Positions 7,433-18,225 of a stretch of 55,672 nt of DNA are shown here, piece after piece; the stretch's first letter is position 1, and every line of letters begins with the position of its first letter. A program made the translations under genes and the position numbers. The stretch covers positions 1-55,672 of the forward strand of contig JAJPGY010000027.1 of the NCBI GenBank assembly GCA_021325555.1, written 5' to 3'. This DNA is from Pseudomonadota bacterium. Its GTDB lineage: Bacteria; Cyanobacteriota; Vampirovibrionia; Obscuribacterales; Obscuribacteraceae. The notes beneath the pieces were generated by a model. That model was not told where the DNA came from and did not search any database. It was given only the letters and a program-made list of their open reading frames with translations.

Positions 7433-8878
7433 TTACGCGTTGAGCTTGCTGCCGAACTGCGCGATGACGAAGCGCTCGGCCTGCTCGCGGCTGCGCACCT
7501 CATCGAGACCCTGCGCCTCCTCCAGCGCTCCCAGGATCTCTGCCACCAGTGGTCCCGGCTGGATATTGAGCAGACGCATGACATCGTTGCCGTTGAGGAA
7601 CCTCTGCGCCGCCTTTTGGCTCGACATAAAGACGTAATATCCCTCCAGCAGCTCAAGCAGGTTTTTCTCCAGCGAGAGCCTGGAGTCTCCTTCCAGACCG
7701 GGTCCTCTGGTGGCGCCCAGATCGCCGAAAGCGAGCACCATCAGTGGCGGCACGTCCTGCCCGATCGATCGATAGAAGCGATGAACCGCGCGCCGTGTCG
7801 GCGGCCCCTGGTGGAAGAGCTGACCCGGGCGCAGATGCCAGCGCACGAGCTTCACCACGAACCGGGAAACCTGACGCGACCATTTCAGCCTGTCGGCCAC
7901 CGCCTCGCACATCTCCGCGCCCAGGCGGTCGTGACCGTAAAAGCTGTGCCTGCCGTCGGGGGACACCTGCCAGGTGTCCGGTTTGCCTATGTCATGCAGC
8001 AGGCAGGCGATCCTGGTCGCACCCAGCCGGGTCACCCCGGCCGAAAGCTCCGCTTGCAGATCCTCGCGCACCGCCTGCGGCAGCTCGGGCAGGCGCAGCG
8101 CGGCCTGCGCCACCGTCTCCAGCGAGTGTTCCCAGAGCGCCAGGTGATGAAAAGCGTTCCTGGGCACCTTGCGGGTGGCGCGCAGCTCGGGGAAGATTAC
8201 CTCCAGCAGCCCGGTCTCACCCATGTCCTTCAGCGTCGCGGCGGCGGGGCCCGCGTTGGCGATGAGGAAAAGCTCGTAGCTGATTCGCTCCGGCGCCGAT
8301 CTGCCGAGCAAGGACGAGTGGCGGCTGATCATCCGGCGCGTCTCATCTTCTATGGCGCCATCAAGGACGGTGCTGAACCGGTACGCCCTCAACATCCTTA
8401 GCGGGTCGTCCAGGAAGTTCTGCTCGGCGATCGCCCGGATCCGCCGGCGTTCCAGGTCGGCCAGACCGCCGGTCAGGTCGAGGACGTCGTCCGGCGCCTC
8501 CGGATCCCAGACCAGCGCGTTTACGGTAAAGTCGCGCCTGCGGACGTCGTTTTCGATGGTGCCGCCTGTGCAGCCGGCAAAGTCGAGCATCTGCCCGCTG
8601 TCGAAAACCACCCGCGCCGTATCCAGCTCCTGGTCGAGCAGCACGAAGTGACCGCCGAGGCTGCCGGCCAGCTGCCTGGCCAGCGGCACCGCCTGCTTGC
8701 CTTCGACCGCATAGTCGAAATCCATGGCCGGGTGGTCCGGCCCGTAGCGGCCCATGATGGCGTCGCGCAAGTAGCCGCCGACCAGATACAGATGCGCTCC
8801 CGTGCCGGCAGCGGCTTCCAGCACTCGCCGCACCAGATCTTGTTCCAGCGGGTGAAAACCCTGGGGGAAGCGGGACAT
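7433..8878 (-). CDS. cca: CCA tRNA nucleotidyltransferase with HD domain
   Basis: 481 residues. The N-terminal nucleotidyltransferase head shows YLVGGYLRDAIMG and the metal-binding DFDYAV pair, then RRRDFTVNALVWD, and the downstream DPLRMLRAYRF helix. The C-terminal part is an HD phosphohydrolase domain (HHLALWEHSLETV, then LLHDIGKPDTW). The family adds or repairs the CCA end of tRNA (or, in some branches, only A or CC, or polyadenylates RNA); the sequence alone does not settle which. ATG 8878 follows GGAG at 6 nt, so I prefer it over an upstream start at 8914. The HD domain would give phosphatase/phosphodiesterase activity, as in enterobacterial CCA enzymes. Confidence 0.92.
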   Translation of the reverse strand: MSRFPQGFHPLEQDLVRRVLEAAAGTGAHLYLVGGYLRDAIMGRYGPDHPAMDFDYAVEGKQAVPLARQLAGSLGGHFVLLDQELDTARVVFDSGQMLDFAGCTGGTIENDVRRRDFTVNALVWDPEAPDDVLDLTGGLADLERRRIRAIAEQNFLDDPLRMLRAYRFSTVLDGAIEDETRRMISRHSSLLGRSAPERISYELFLIANAGPAAATLKDMGETGLLEVIFPELRATRKVPRNAFHHLALWEHSLETVAQAALRLPELPQAVREDLQAELSAGVTRLGATRIACLLHDIGKPDTWQVSPDGRHSFYGHDRLGAEMCEAVADRLKWSRQVSRFVVKLVRWHLRPGQLFHQGPPTRRAVHRFYRSIGQDVPPLMVLAFGDLGATRGPGLEGDSRLSLEKNLLELLEGYYVFMSSQKAAQRFLNGNDVMRLLNIQPGPLVAEILGALEEAQGLDEVRSREQAERFVIAQFGSKLNA

Positions 8879-8933
8879 AGGCTCTCCGTGGCCTGGCAGA
8901 TCAGATCCTAGCACCGGCGAGCGGGGCTCTTGC

Positions 8934-10016
8934 TTAACTGAGGGTCTGCTGCATCTTCTCGACCTCTTCCGGCGCGATCCGCAGGTGACCGGCCAGGTAG
9001 ACGACGCCGCCGACCAGGCTGGACAATGTGGTCAGGCTAAGCCACATGAGGGCGTAGGTCAGCGCGTGCGCCCGGTCCACGCCCATGAGCATGAGGAAGT
9101 AAGTGTAGGCCCACTCCCGGATTCCGATGCCGTTGAAGCTGGGGGTGATGAAGCCGAGAACGGCCACCGACGGGTAGAAGACGAAGTAATACCAGAGCGG
9201 AATGTTCGTCAGCCCGAGCGACAGCCCGATGGCGATATGAACGCCGACCATGACCATCTGCAAAAGGACCGACCAGATGAGGCTGACCGTCATCAGGTTC
9301 TTGTTGCGCCAGTAGACGGCCGCGGCCGACTCATTGAACTGCCGGCTTACCCAGCTGCGCTCCCCGAGGACCATGCGGGTTAGCTTCGGGATGACCGGCA
9401 GCAGCCCGAAGACCAGGAAGGTTCCGGCAAAGATCGGTGTCTTGAGCTGCCACGGCAAGCCGCTGCCGCCAGGTCCGAAGAGGATGCCGACCGTGGCCAT
9501 CAGGAAAAGCACCGCTATCCCCAGCGCCCGATCGGCCATCACCGAATAGAAGGCGCTGGCGTACCGCCCCGTGCCCTTGGAAAGGTAGTAGCAGCGGCTG
9601 AAATCGCCGCCCACGGTCGACGGCAGGAAGAGGTTGAAAAACAGGCCGACATAGTAGTACTGGGTGAGCTTGATAAGCGAGCGCTTGAAGCCCACGGCGG
9701 CGGCAAGCAGCTGCCAGCGGTGCGCGGCCAGGACAAAGGAGGCGAGGAATATGCTGACGCCCAGGCTCAGATACCAGCGGTTGGCGTGAACCGCTGCTTC
9801 CCAGGTTTTGGACAGGTCCACCTTGCCGAAAATGAACAGGCTGGCGAAGAGGACTGCGCTGACCAGGAGCTTGAGCCAGAGTTTGGCAGTCTTCGACATC
9901 CCTCGCCCGGCGTTCTCCCCTGAATCCGCAGCCCCGGCTGACGCCGCAGCCGGCTCTGACGGCCGTGGTGCTGGCTTATCCAGGGCCCTCTGGCTTAGCG
10001 TCCTATCAATTATCAT
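8934..10016 (-). CDS. flippase-like membrane protein (LPG_synthase_TM family)
   Basis: About 360 residues with 7-8 membrane helices. The family signature YYYVGLFFNLFLPSTVGGD, then RCYYLSK, marks the LPG_synthase_TM / UPF0104 group, whose members include the flippase part of MprF and uncharacterised proteins tied to lipid or glycan export. No synthetase (GNAT-like) domain follows, so this is the stand-alone form. The start is unclear: ATG 10016 is 39 residues before ATG 9899, and neither has a well-spaced Shine-Dalgarno. It lies 55 nt upstream of the cca gene in the same direction and is divergent from the processing protease. Confidence 0.85.
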   Translation of the reverse strand: MIIDRTLSQRALDKPAPRPSEPAAASAGAADSGENAGRGMSKTAKLWLKLLVSAVLFASLFIFGKVDLSKTWEAAVHANRWYLSLGVSIFLASFVLAAHRWQLLAAAVGFKRSLIKLTQYYYVGLFFNLFLPSTVGGDFSRCYYLSKGTGRYASAFYSVMADRALGIAVLFLMATVGILFGPGGSGLPWQLKTPIFAGTFLVFGLLPVIPKLTRMVLGERSWVSRQFNESAAAVYWRNKNLMTVSLIWSVLLQMVMVGVHIAIGLSLGLTNIPLWYYFVFYPSVAVLGFITPSFNGIGIREWAYTYFLMLMGVDRAHALTYALMWLSLTTLSSLVGGVVYLAGHLRIAPEEVEKMQQTLS

Positions 10017-10257
10017 GCCCTTGCCGGAAGTCACCGTATATCGTCTGAACGGGGGGCTCCGCCGGCCACACTGACCGGCTGCGGCAGGACAGCGGGTCGT
10101 GCGCCCGGGATCCATGTTAAGTTACGCAATGCGCGGCAAAAACGGCAAAGAATTAACTTCCGCGCTTTCGCAGCACCGGGTGCAGCCCGATTTTGCGGCT
10201 GGTCGCCGCCGGGAGGCGGCAATTAATTGTTTTGAATCTGATACAGGAAAGGTTAAT

Positions 10258-10308
10258 ATGGAGACTGGACGGTACATTGGGCAGGCGGAGAGGGGAGCGA
10301 AAATTTGA
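10258..10308 (+). CDS. 16-codon leader ORF coupled to the processing protease
   Basis: An ATG at 10258 with a strong Shine-Dalgarno (AAAGG, 5 nt) opens a 16-residue frame (METGRYIGQAERGAKI). Its TGA stop (10306-10308) overlaps the TTG start of the next gene as TTGA. This is the usual geometry for translational coupling. The alternative is that a sequence error splits the true N-terminus of the protease from its ATG. No known function for the peptide. Confidence 0.45.
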   Translation: METGRYIGQAERGAKI

Positions 10309-11660
10309 CCGGCAGAAGACATACGACCAGAGGGCAGCTCCGCTTGACGACGTTGTTGGTGGCCTTGCTAACCGGCTTTGCCCTGACGGTGTTCGCCCTG
10401 TCCGATCGAGGCTCGCCGGCCGCCGCCGTCGCCCAGACATCCCGCCTGTCCATCTCCCCGCAATCCCTCTATATAAGCGCCTGGCGGCTCATCAAGGACA
10501 GCTTCTACGATCAGCGATACAACGGGCAGGACTGGTCGCGCTGGCAGCACCGCTACGACGGGAAGCTCAAGACGCTGGACGACGCGCACAAGGCGATCGA
10601 GACCATGCTGGCGTCGCTGGGGGATCCCTACACGCGTTTTCTCAGCCGGGACGCCTTCGACGAGGAGAAGTCGCAGATCGAGGCGCGCCTGTCCGGCGTG
10701 GGCATGCAGCTGGGCATGAACAAGGACCACAAGGTGGTGGTGATCGCCCCGATCGAGAACACGCCCGCCTACAATGCCGGGGTCCATCCGGGAGACGAGA
10801 TTATCGAGGTGGACGGCAAGCCGGTAAAAGGACAGTCGCTCGACCAGGTGGTAAAGGAGATCCGCGGGCCCATCAACACGCGGGTGACGCTCACGGTCTT
10901 GCGCGGGACCGACCACAAGCGGTTCACGCTCACCCGGGCCGAGATCCCGATCCGGGCCGTGGCCAACGAGACGACGCTGCCGGGCAACATGGGATACATC
11001 CGGCTGGACAGCTTCATCTCGGCCAAGGCCACCGATGAGATGCGCAAGGCCCTGAAAGATCTCTCCGGCACCAACGGCATCATCCTGGATCTGCGCAACA
11101 ATCCCGGCGGGCTGCTTTCCAACGCCATCGAGATTGCCAACATGTTCCTGGACCACGGGGTGATCGTGAGCACGATTGACGCCGACGGCTACAAGACATC
11201 GGAGGTCTCCTCCCGCAACCCTATTACCAGCCAGCCGCTGGTGGTGCTCATCAATAACGGCTCGGCCAGCGCCAGCGAGATCCTCTCCGGGGCGCTTCGC
11301 GACAACGGGCGGGCCAAGCTGGTCGGGCAGCGCTCGTTCGGCAAAGGGCTGGTGCAGGCGATTAACAGGCTGGATGACGGTTCCGGGGTCAACGTCACCA
11401 TCCGCCGCTACCTCACCCCCAACGACACCGATATCCACAAGACCGGGATCGTCCCCGATTTCGAGGTTCCCCTCAAGGACGAGGAATACAAGGCCGGCAA
11501 AGGTCCCTGGTGGTTCGATCCCTCCTTCAAGGACTTCAAGCGCTCGCCGACCGACGGCAAGGATGTCCAGCTGCTGAAGGCGGAAGAGGTGCTCAAGCAG
11601 CAGATCATCGCCTCATCGGGCCACGAGCTGGACGCAGCCACGGCCGGGGCGAAAAACTGA
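10305..11660 (+). CDS. ctpA: C-terminal processing protease, S41 family with PDZ domain
   Basis: 451 residues. An N-terminal signal/anchor (TTLLVALLTGFALTVFAL) is followed by the S41 N-domain (ISAWRLIKDSFYD, LGDPYTRFLS), a PDZ domain (GVGMQLGM to VKEIRG), and the protease core: GYIRLDSF, LDLRNNPGG, NNGSASASEILSGAL with the catalytic serine, and GQRSFGKGLVQ with the catalytic lysine. Such enzymes trim periplasmic proteins. In photosynthetic relatives they mature PSII D1, but nothing here points to that substrate. The start is TTG 10305 with GGGGAG 7 nt upstream, overlapping the stop of the leader ORF above. Confidence 0.93.
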   Translation: MTGRRHTTRGQLRLTTLLVALLTGFALTVFALSDRGSPAAAVAQTSRLSISPQSLYISAWRLIKDSFYDQRYNGQDWSRWQHRYDGKLKTLDDAHKAIETMLASLGDPYTRFLSRDAFDEEKSQIEARLSGVGMQLGMNKDHKVVVIAPIENTPAYNAGVHPGDEIIEVDGKPVKGQSLDQVVKEIRGPINTRVTLTVLRGTDHKRFTLTRAEIPIRAVANETTLPGNMGYIRLDSFISAKATDEMRKALKDLSGTNGIILDLRNNPGGLLSNAIEIANMFLDHGVIVSTIDADGYKTSEVSSRNPITSQPLVVLINNGSASASEILSGALRDNGRAKLVGQRSFGKGLVQAINRLDDGSGVNVTIRRYLTPNDTDIHKTGIVPDFEVPLKDEEYKAGKGPWWFDPSFKDFKRSPTDGKDVQLLKAEEVLKQQIIASSGHELDAATAGAKN

Positions 11661-11663
11661 CCG

Positions 11664-12248
11664 TCAGCAGTCCATGCCCTCGATGGCGCGCCCGTGGTGG
11701 CGGAGCTGCACGGTGCTGGAGATCGTCGTCGCCTGCTCCATGAGCCAGTCCGGAGCGCGGCGCCCGGTCATGACAAGCACGGTCGGATCCGCCCGCAGCT
11801 CCAGGACAGGCCTTATCTCCTCCCAGGAGATGATGCCGACCCGCCCGATATCCAGGAGCTCATCGCAAATCACGATGTCGTCCCGGCGCTCCAGCGCCTC
11901 CTTCAGATAATTCAGCCCTTCCCGGGCGGCTTGCGTATCCTCCGGCAGGATGCCGTTGGGGGAGCTGTAAAGCCGGAAACTGCCTTTGGGCCCGGTGCCG
12001 ATGCGGTTGACGCCTGTGTAGTGTACGGCAAGCCGGCCGAAGCCTGGCTCGCCGCATCTGCTCAACACCCTTAGCGCCTTGCCCTCGCTGGAGTTGCCCT
12101 CCAGCTTGTCGAAAAAGACGATGGTGACGTTCTTGCCGGTGCCGAGCGCTCGCAGGATGACGCCGAAGGTGGCCGTCGTCTTGCCGCAGCCGGTACCGAG
12201 GTACAGGCGGATGCGCTCCTGGGTCTGTGAGGCTACGGTCGGCGGCAT
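11664..12248 (-). CDS. ATP:corrinoid adenosyltransferase (CobA/BtuR family)
   Basis: 194 residues. A P-loop GTGCGKTTATFG lies near the N-terminus, where the family normally has a GDGKGKTTAA-type loop. It is followed by ICDELLDIG (the DEl/DEi motif) and a C-terminal TGRRAPDWLMEQA, then HGRAIEGMDC. The family transfers adenosyl to cob(I)alamin. The loop is slightly divergent (Cys for Lys/Gly at one site), so function is likely but not certain. The gene runs convergently to the processing protease with a 3-nt gap between stops. ATG 12248 has AAGG 7 nt upstream. No other cobalamin gene is nearby, which fits salvage rather than synthesis. Confidence 0.8.
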   Translation of the reverse strand: MPPTVASQTQERIRLYLGTGCGKTTATFGVILRALGTGKNVTIVFFDKLEGNSSEGKALRVLSRCGEPGFGRLAVHYTGVNRIGTGPKGSFRLYSSPNGILPEDTQAAREGLNYLKEALERRDDIVICDELLDIGRVGIISWEEIRPVLELRADPTVLVMTGRRAPDWLMEQATTISSTVQLRHHGRAIEGMDC

Positions 12249-12299
12249 GGTCAGGCCTTGTTGACAACGTGCGGCGCTCTGATTGATATCATATCCGCT

Positions 12300-12740
12300 T
12301 CAGCCGCCGCCTGTCGCTATCGGCCTGGGCCGCCCGTTGCCGTCCACGGCCACGAAGACGATGTCGGCGGCGGTCACCGGAATGAGCCGGCCGGACCTGT
12401 CCACCTCCACGTCGACGTGAACGGTGACCGAGGTCCTGCCCACTCGAACCGTCTCGGCGTAGAAGCTCACCACCTCGCCGACCATGACCGGCTGCTTGAA
12501 AACAACCTCTTTCATGGCCACCGTGACCACCGGGCCGCCGGCGATCCGTGAGGCCTGCACACCACCGGCGATATCGATGTAGCTCATGATGATGCCACCG
12601 AATATCGTACCGTGCTGGTTGGTGTCCTTGGGCAGAAGCACCACGCGCACGGCCGGATCGCGGGGGTCGCGCGGGCTTGTTTTCGATGAGTCTGTCAAGA
12701 CCGTCTCCAGGATCCAGCGGGGGCGGCGGACGGCTCTCAT
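12300..12740 (-). CDS. acyl-CoA thioesterase, hotdog fold (YciA type)
   Basis: 146 residues. The hotdog pattern is clear: NQHGTIFGGIIMSYIDIAG carries the conserved Asn and Gly residues and the catalytic acid (Asp), then VTVAMKEVVFKQPVMVGEVV and VHVDVEVD. YciA-like enzymes hydrolyse acyl-CoAs of broad chain length. I begin at ATG 12740, since the longer frame upstream is not protein-like; GGTG lies about 5 nt before it. It sits upstream of the adenosyltransferase gene on the same strand, with 51 nt between. Confidence 0.88.
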   Translation of the reverse strand: MRAVRRPRWILETVLTDSSKTSPRDPRDPAVRVVLLPKDTNQHGTIFGGIIMSYIDIAGGVQASRIAGGPVVTVAMKEVVFKQPVMVGEVVSFYAETVRVGRTSVTVHVDVEVDRSGRLIPVTAADIVFVAVDGNGRPRPIATGGG

Positions 12741-12941
12741 CTTATCACCAGGCGCGGTGGCACCGATCGTCTTGCCGAAAGCATCGCGACCGGCCGGTGG
12801 ACGCCCATTGACATGCGCCAGAGAAAGAAATCTTACTGGTCCGGCCGGGCCCCGTCCACTATAATCAAGCGGGATTCTCGTCTTTGCTGGCGGAGTTGTT
12901 GGCAACCGCCTGCCGTTGTGAGCCACGAAAGCCGGCCCCTG

Positions 12942-13991
12942 ATGAGCAACAAGCATCTCGTTATCCTTTCGGCCTTCCTGGGCGGCCTGATCGTCTGCCT
13001 GTTCGCCGCACCCTGCCTGGCCGAGGGTCAGGACGCGTCTGCTGTAATCGCGCAGGTGCCGGCGCCGACATCGCCGGCGGTCGTCTCGGGCACCACCTCG
13101 GCGACGATCACCCAGGCCACCGAGGCTGCGGCCGGGCAGCTGCCGATCGAGCTTACGCCCGTGCGCCTGCCGGAGCGGCGCTCGGCCGGCGAGGCGATCG
13201 ACGCCATCAAGACCGGCTTTCTTTACAAGCTGCCGGCGCGAATGTTCTTCAACGCCACCGTCGAGAACTCCCTGCGCCTGGAGACGAATGTATATCAAAC
13301 CGCGCATCACCAGCGGGCGGACATGGTGTACAGGATCCTGCCCAACGTCACCCTCGGCTACAACCTGACGAGGCGCACCAGCGTCGCCGCGAACTACTTC
13401 TTCCTGCGCGACCAGTACACGAGGAACGCTCACATCCTGAGCCGCAATATTCAGTCAGCCGGCATCCGCCTCGACCACGACATCCCGATCAACCAGCGGA
13501 CCAACGCCCGGGTCGGGCTTTTCTGGCGGGAGCTGTTCGTCACCCACTTCCACTGGTTCAACGACATGATCCCCACCGCCTCCATCTCGCGGGTGGTCGG
13601 CTACCGGGGCTGGGTGTACGCCACGGTGATGGGGCAGCTGCGCTGGATCGACTGGTACAAGACCTTCCAGGAAGGAGACCAGTTCTACAGCATAGGCGGC
13701 GTTTACCGCCGCGGCGGCTGGACCTTCCTCCACGACACGACGCTGGTCACCAACTTCGGCAAGCGGCAGCTGCGCCTGGGCCCGAACAACCAGCAGTTCA
13801 TCCTAACCTTCGAGGCCGCGCACCCGATCGTGCGGCACGTTCCGGTTGTCGCCTTCGTGCGCGCCCAGCCGATCTTCAACATAGGCGCCAACGAGGCGCT
13901 CGGCTTCGCCGGCTACAACTTCCGCATCTTCGGCGGCCTGCGAGCCGAATTGAACAAGCCGGCCATCTTCCCGATCAAGCTCAGGACTTGA
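12942..13991 (+). CDS. secreted beta-strand-rich protein, probable outer-membrane barrel
   Basis: 349 residues. A strong signal peptide (MSNKHLVILSAFLGGLIVCLFAAPCLA) is followed by a low-complexity linker (residues 30-70, T/A/P rich) and then many amphipathic strands with aromatic ends: LGYNLTRRTSVAANYFFLRDQ, ARVGLFWRELFVTHFHWF, and a C-terminal EALGFAGYNFRIFGGLRAEL. This alternating pattern and periodic Tyr/Trp/Phe residues fit an outer-membrane beta-barrel. I do not recognise a named family. It is convergent with the CHAT gene: only 4 nt separate the two stops. It supports a diderm envelope. The upstream ORF extension before 12942 is not protein-like. Confidence 0.7.
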   Translation: MSNKHLVILSAFLGGLIVCLFAAPCLAEGQDASAVIAQVPAPTSPAVVSGTTSATITQATEAAAGQLPIELTPVRLPERRSAGEAIDAIKTGFLYKLPARMFFNATVENSLRLETNVYQTAHHQRADMVYRILPNVTLGYNLTRRTSVAANYFFLRDQYTRNAHILSRNIQSAGIRLDHDIPINQRTNARVGLFWRELFVTHFHWFNDMIPTASISRVVGYRGWVYATVMGQLRWIDWYKTFQEGDQFYSIGGVYRRGGWTFLHDTTLVTNFGKRQLRLGPNNQQFILTFEAAHPIVRHVPVVAFVRAQPIFNIGANEALGFAGYNFRIFGGLRAELNKPAIFPIKLRT

Positions 13992-16900
13992 TCACTCAAT
14001 CGCTGCCGATGAGCTGGAAGGCGGCCCAGTAGCGCGGGTTGGCGCGGGTGGCCGGCCGGGGGCTTCTGGAGCCGGGCGTCCGGGGAGACTCCGAGGTCTT
14101 CTCCAGCAGGGCGATCGTCTTCAACTGCGCGTCGCGCAAAGCCTTGCTCTTGCCGGCGCCGCCCAGGAAGGCCTTGTAGAACGCCACCATCTGATACTCG
14201 GTTATCACGTCGTCGACGTTCCACTGGCTGACCACAATGGAGGGCGTGCCGGCGATGATGAACGAGCGCGAGAGCCCGACCACGCCGTCACCGGTAATTT
14301 TGCCCCGTCCGGTCTGGCAGGCGGACAGCACGACCAGGCGGGCGCTCAAGGCCGGCAGTTGCAGGATGTCCTTCACGGTCAGAAGCCCGTCGTCCCGGGC
14401 AGACGGGGCCAGAACCAGGGCGGAGTCCATGGGGTGCTCCTCGTCGACCAGACCGTGCGTCGCCAGGTGAATGATCGAGGATGCGGGGGCCAGGGAGACG
14501 AAGGCGGCCCTGGTGGCATCGGCGCCGATCTTGACGGTGGCGGCGCCGGGACCGAACAGCTCGGCCACGTGCTTGACCTCTGTTTCCGAATAAGGCAGCG
14601 CGCCGAGGAAGGCTATTGCTTTGGTGATCGGGTTGCCGAAGGCGAGCAGGCGGTTTGTCGCATGCTTCAGCTCTTCGTCGAGCTTCTGCGTGGCGCGCAA
14701 GACGCCGATGGCCGGCAGGAAGCTCAAGGTGTGGTCCTCGATCAAAAACCGCCCGCCGCCGCTGGTGGCGGCCGCGAACGGCACGGAGAAAAGCGGCCCG
14801 TGCGGGACGATGGTGACGACATCATCGGCGGAACGGGGCAGATAAGACAGCGCCGGCTCGACGAGCAACGTGTAGAGATCCCTGAGCTTGGCCTCCCGTC
14901 TGGCGTTCAGCTGAGCGAGCTCGCCGGGCGACTTCGGATGAGCAATGACAGCCTGGTAGGCTTCGGCGATTCGCGATCCGAGCATGGCCCTGCTTATCAC
15001 CACGGGTGGTGGCATCTCGATCTCTCCGCTTGGCCGGACTACCCACATGTAGACTTTGTCGGGCAGAACGTAATATTCCAGAAAGGTCGAGCCGTTGCGG
15101 GCGACAAGCGTCTTAAGCTCTTCGAGCGTCGGCGGCTTGGCGTTGAGCGGGCTTATGGCCGAGGCCTCCACCGTCCTCACCGGCCGCGGCAAGACCTCGA
15201 CGCCCCGGCTGCCGGTTTCCCCCTGCGTAAGCCTCATCATGTTCGGCGCCGGGGACTGCGAGGTGCCTGAGACGAGATCGCCGGGCCGCCTCGAGCGTCT
15301 TCCCTCCAGCAGATCGAGAAAGGCCCTTGCCCTGCCCCGCTCGGCCACCTCGAGCGCCTCGCCCTGCCGGCCTGCCTTCACCAGCGCATCGACCAGCTCC
15401 ATGAAGCAATCCTGGCGGAGATCCAGGTTGTAGGTCTTGAAGGTGTCGCGGGTGAGCTGGCTGCGCTCCTGCTCGACCAGGTCTGCCGCTTTCTTGAGCG
15501 CGTCGATCGCCTGGTCCGTCTTGCCCATCGCCTTGTAGGACTTGCCCAGCCCCAGCCAGCAATCCCACTGGGCTTCCGTGCTTCCCGAGGCGATGGCGGT
15601 CGGCTGCGCCTGCTCGTAGCATTCAGCCGCTTTCACCGCCCGCCCGAGGCAGAGATATGCCAGCCCCATTCCGCGAAGAATCTGCCCTTCCAGCCTGGTA
15701 TCGTGGGCGGTGCGGGCCTCGTCGAGAGCCTGCTCATAGAGCCCGACGGCGTCCGCCGGGTGCGCCTGCGCCAGGCGGTATTGCGCCAGGTTGTAGTCCA
15801 GTATCGCCTGACCCTTCTTGTCGTTGAGCGAGGCCACGAGCTGCCCGGCCTGCTCGTAGTATCGCTCGAACTCGGCGAGCATTCCGGCGTCCAGGTAGGC
15901 CACGGCCAGGCTGTTCAGCGCCAGCGCTTTGGCCGGCATGTCATTTGCCTGATCGAAGCTGGCAACGGCCATCTCGTAGGTCGAGGCCGACGCCGCCGTC
16001 TGCCCCACGGCCTTCAGGCACATGGCGATGTCGGTGAGCAGGATCCCTCTGGCTTTGTAGTTGTTGGGATCCTGGCGGCCGAGCAGGCCGTAGGCCTCGT
16101 TGTATCTGTCCAGCGCCTGCTCCGGCGAGCCTTTGAGCAGATAGTCGTAGGCCAGCTCCGACAGCACCGTTCGCTGGCGGACCTGGTCGCCGGACTTTTG
16201 CGCGCGCTCCAGGGCTTCGCCGTGCAGCTCCTCCGCCTCGGCGAAGTGCCCGAGACCGGCTTGCGCGCTGCCCAGGGCGACAAGGATGTCCGTGCAGACC
16301 GGCTGCCCTTTGTCCTCTGCCATGAGCTCGCGGGCCTCCGCGGCCGCCTTGTAAGCCTGGTCTGGGTTGTCCTCGGTCAGGTAAATCTGGGCCACGGAGA
16401 GGAGCCAGCGGGCGGCCGAGGTGTTGTCGAGCTGGTCTTTGGCCAGTTGAATCGCCTGCCTGTAATGGGGGATGGCGGCATCATAGTCGCCCCTGTCGGC
16501 CTGCGTGTGACCCATCTCCGCCTGCGCCGCCGCCAGGACGCGATCGTCTCCGGCGTCCTTGAGCGCGTCCAGAGCCTGGTTGAGCGAGGCCAGGGCGCTG
16601 TCCGGCTTGCCCCGGGCGCGCTGCAGCACGGCCAGGTTGATGAGCGCGCCGCCGAGCGCGGTCGGGTCTTTCTGCGCGGCAGCCTGATCGCGCGCCTGCT
16701 CGAACAGCCTCTCCGCCTCGTCCAGCTTTCCGGATACAAGGGCCAGCGCCCCCATGCTGTCCACGATCGAGACCGCCTGGCCGGACAGGTTGTTGCTCCG
16801 GGCGACCGCCAGCGCCTCCTTGAAGACGGCCAGCGCTTCGTCGTTGCGCTTGAGCGAGGCCAGGATGCTGGCAAGGGCCACGCGGGTGCGGATGGCGCTT

Positions 16901-17236
16901 TCGGGGCGCTTCAAGCCGGCTTCCGCCTCCAGCGACTGGCGCATCAAGGCTTCAGCTTGTGCGGCGTCTCCGGCCTCGTAAGACGCTTTGCCGAGATCGT
17001 AGAGCGCGTCGGCCACGCCATCCGGCTTGCCGCGTTTGCGCGCGCGCTCGAGCTGCCCCTTTAGATCCTTGAGCGACGCCGCGCTGGCTGCCTTTCCCGC
17101 GCCCGGCGAAGCCTGGGCGAAAAGCCCGCTGGCGGCGTCGCGCCCGGGCAGAGCTTTGCCTGCCGGCGCGCCCCGGGCGGTGAGTGCACCGGCGGCAAGA
17201 ATACCGGCCAGGCCGAGCCAGACAATGTGGCCCGTC

Positions 17237-18187
<951 letters not shown>

Positions 18188-18225
18188 CTGCTCTTTGAAA
18201 GTCGCGCCGCCGCCAGTCTGAACCC

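Noticed and set aside
11664..12248. Cobalamin riboswitch near the adenosyltransferase gene
   Set aside because: The upstream space is only about 50 nt and has no B12-box-like pattern.
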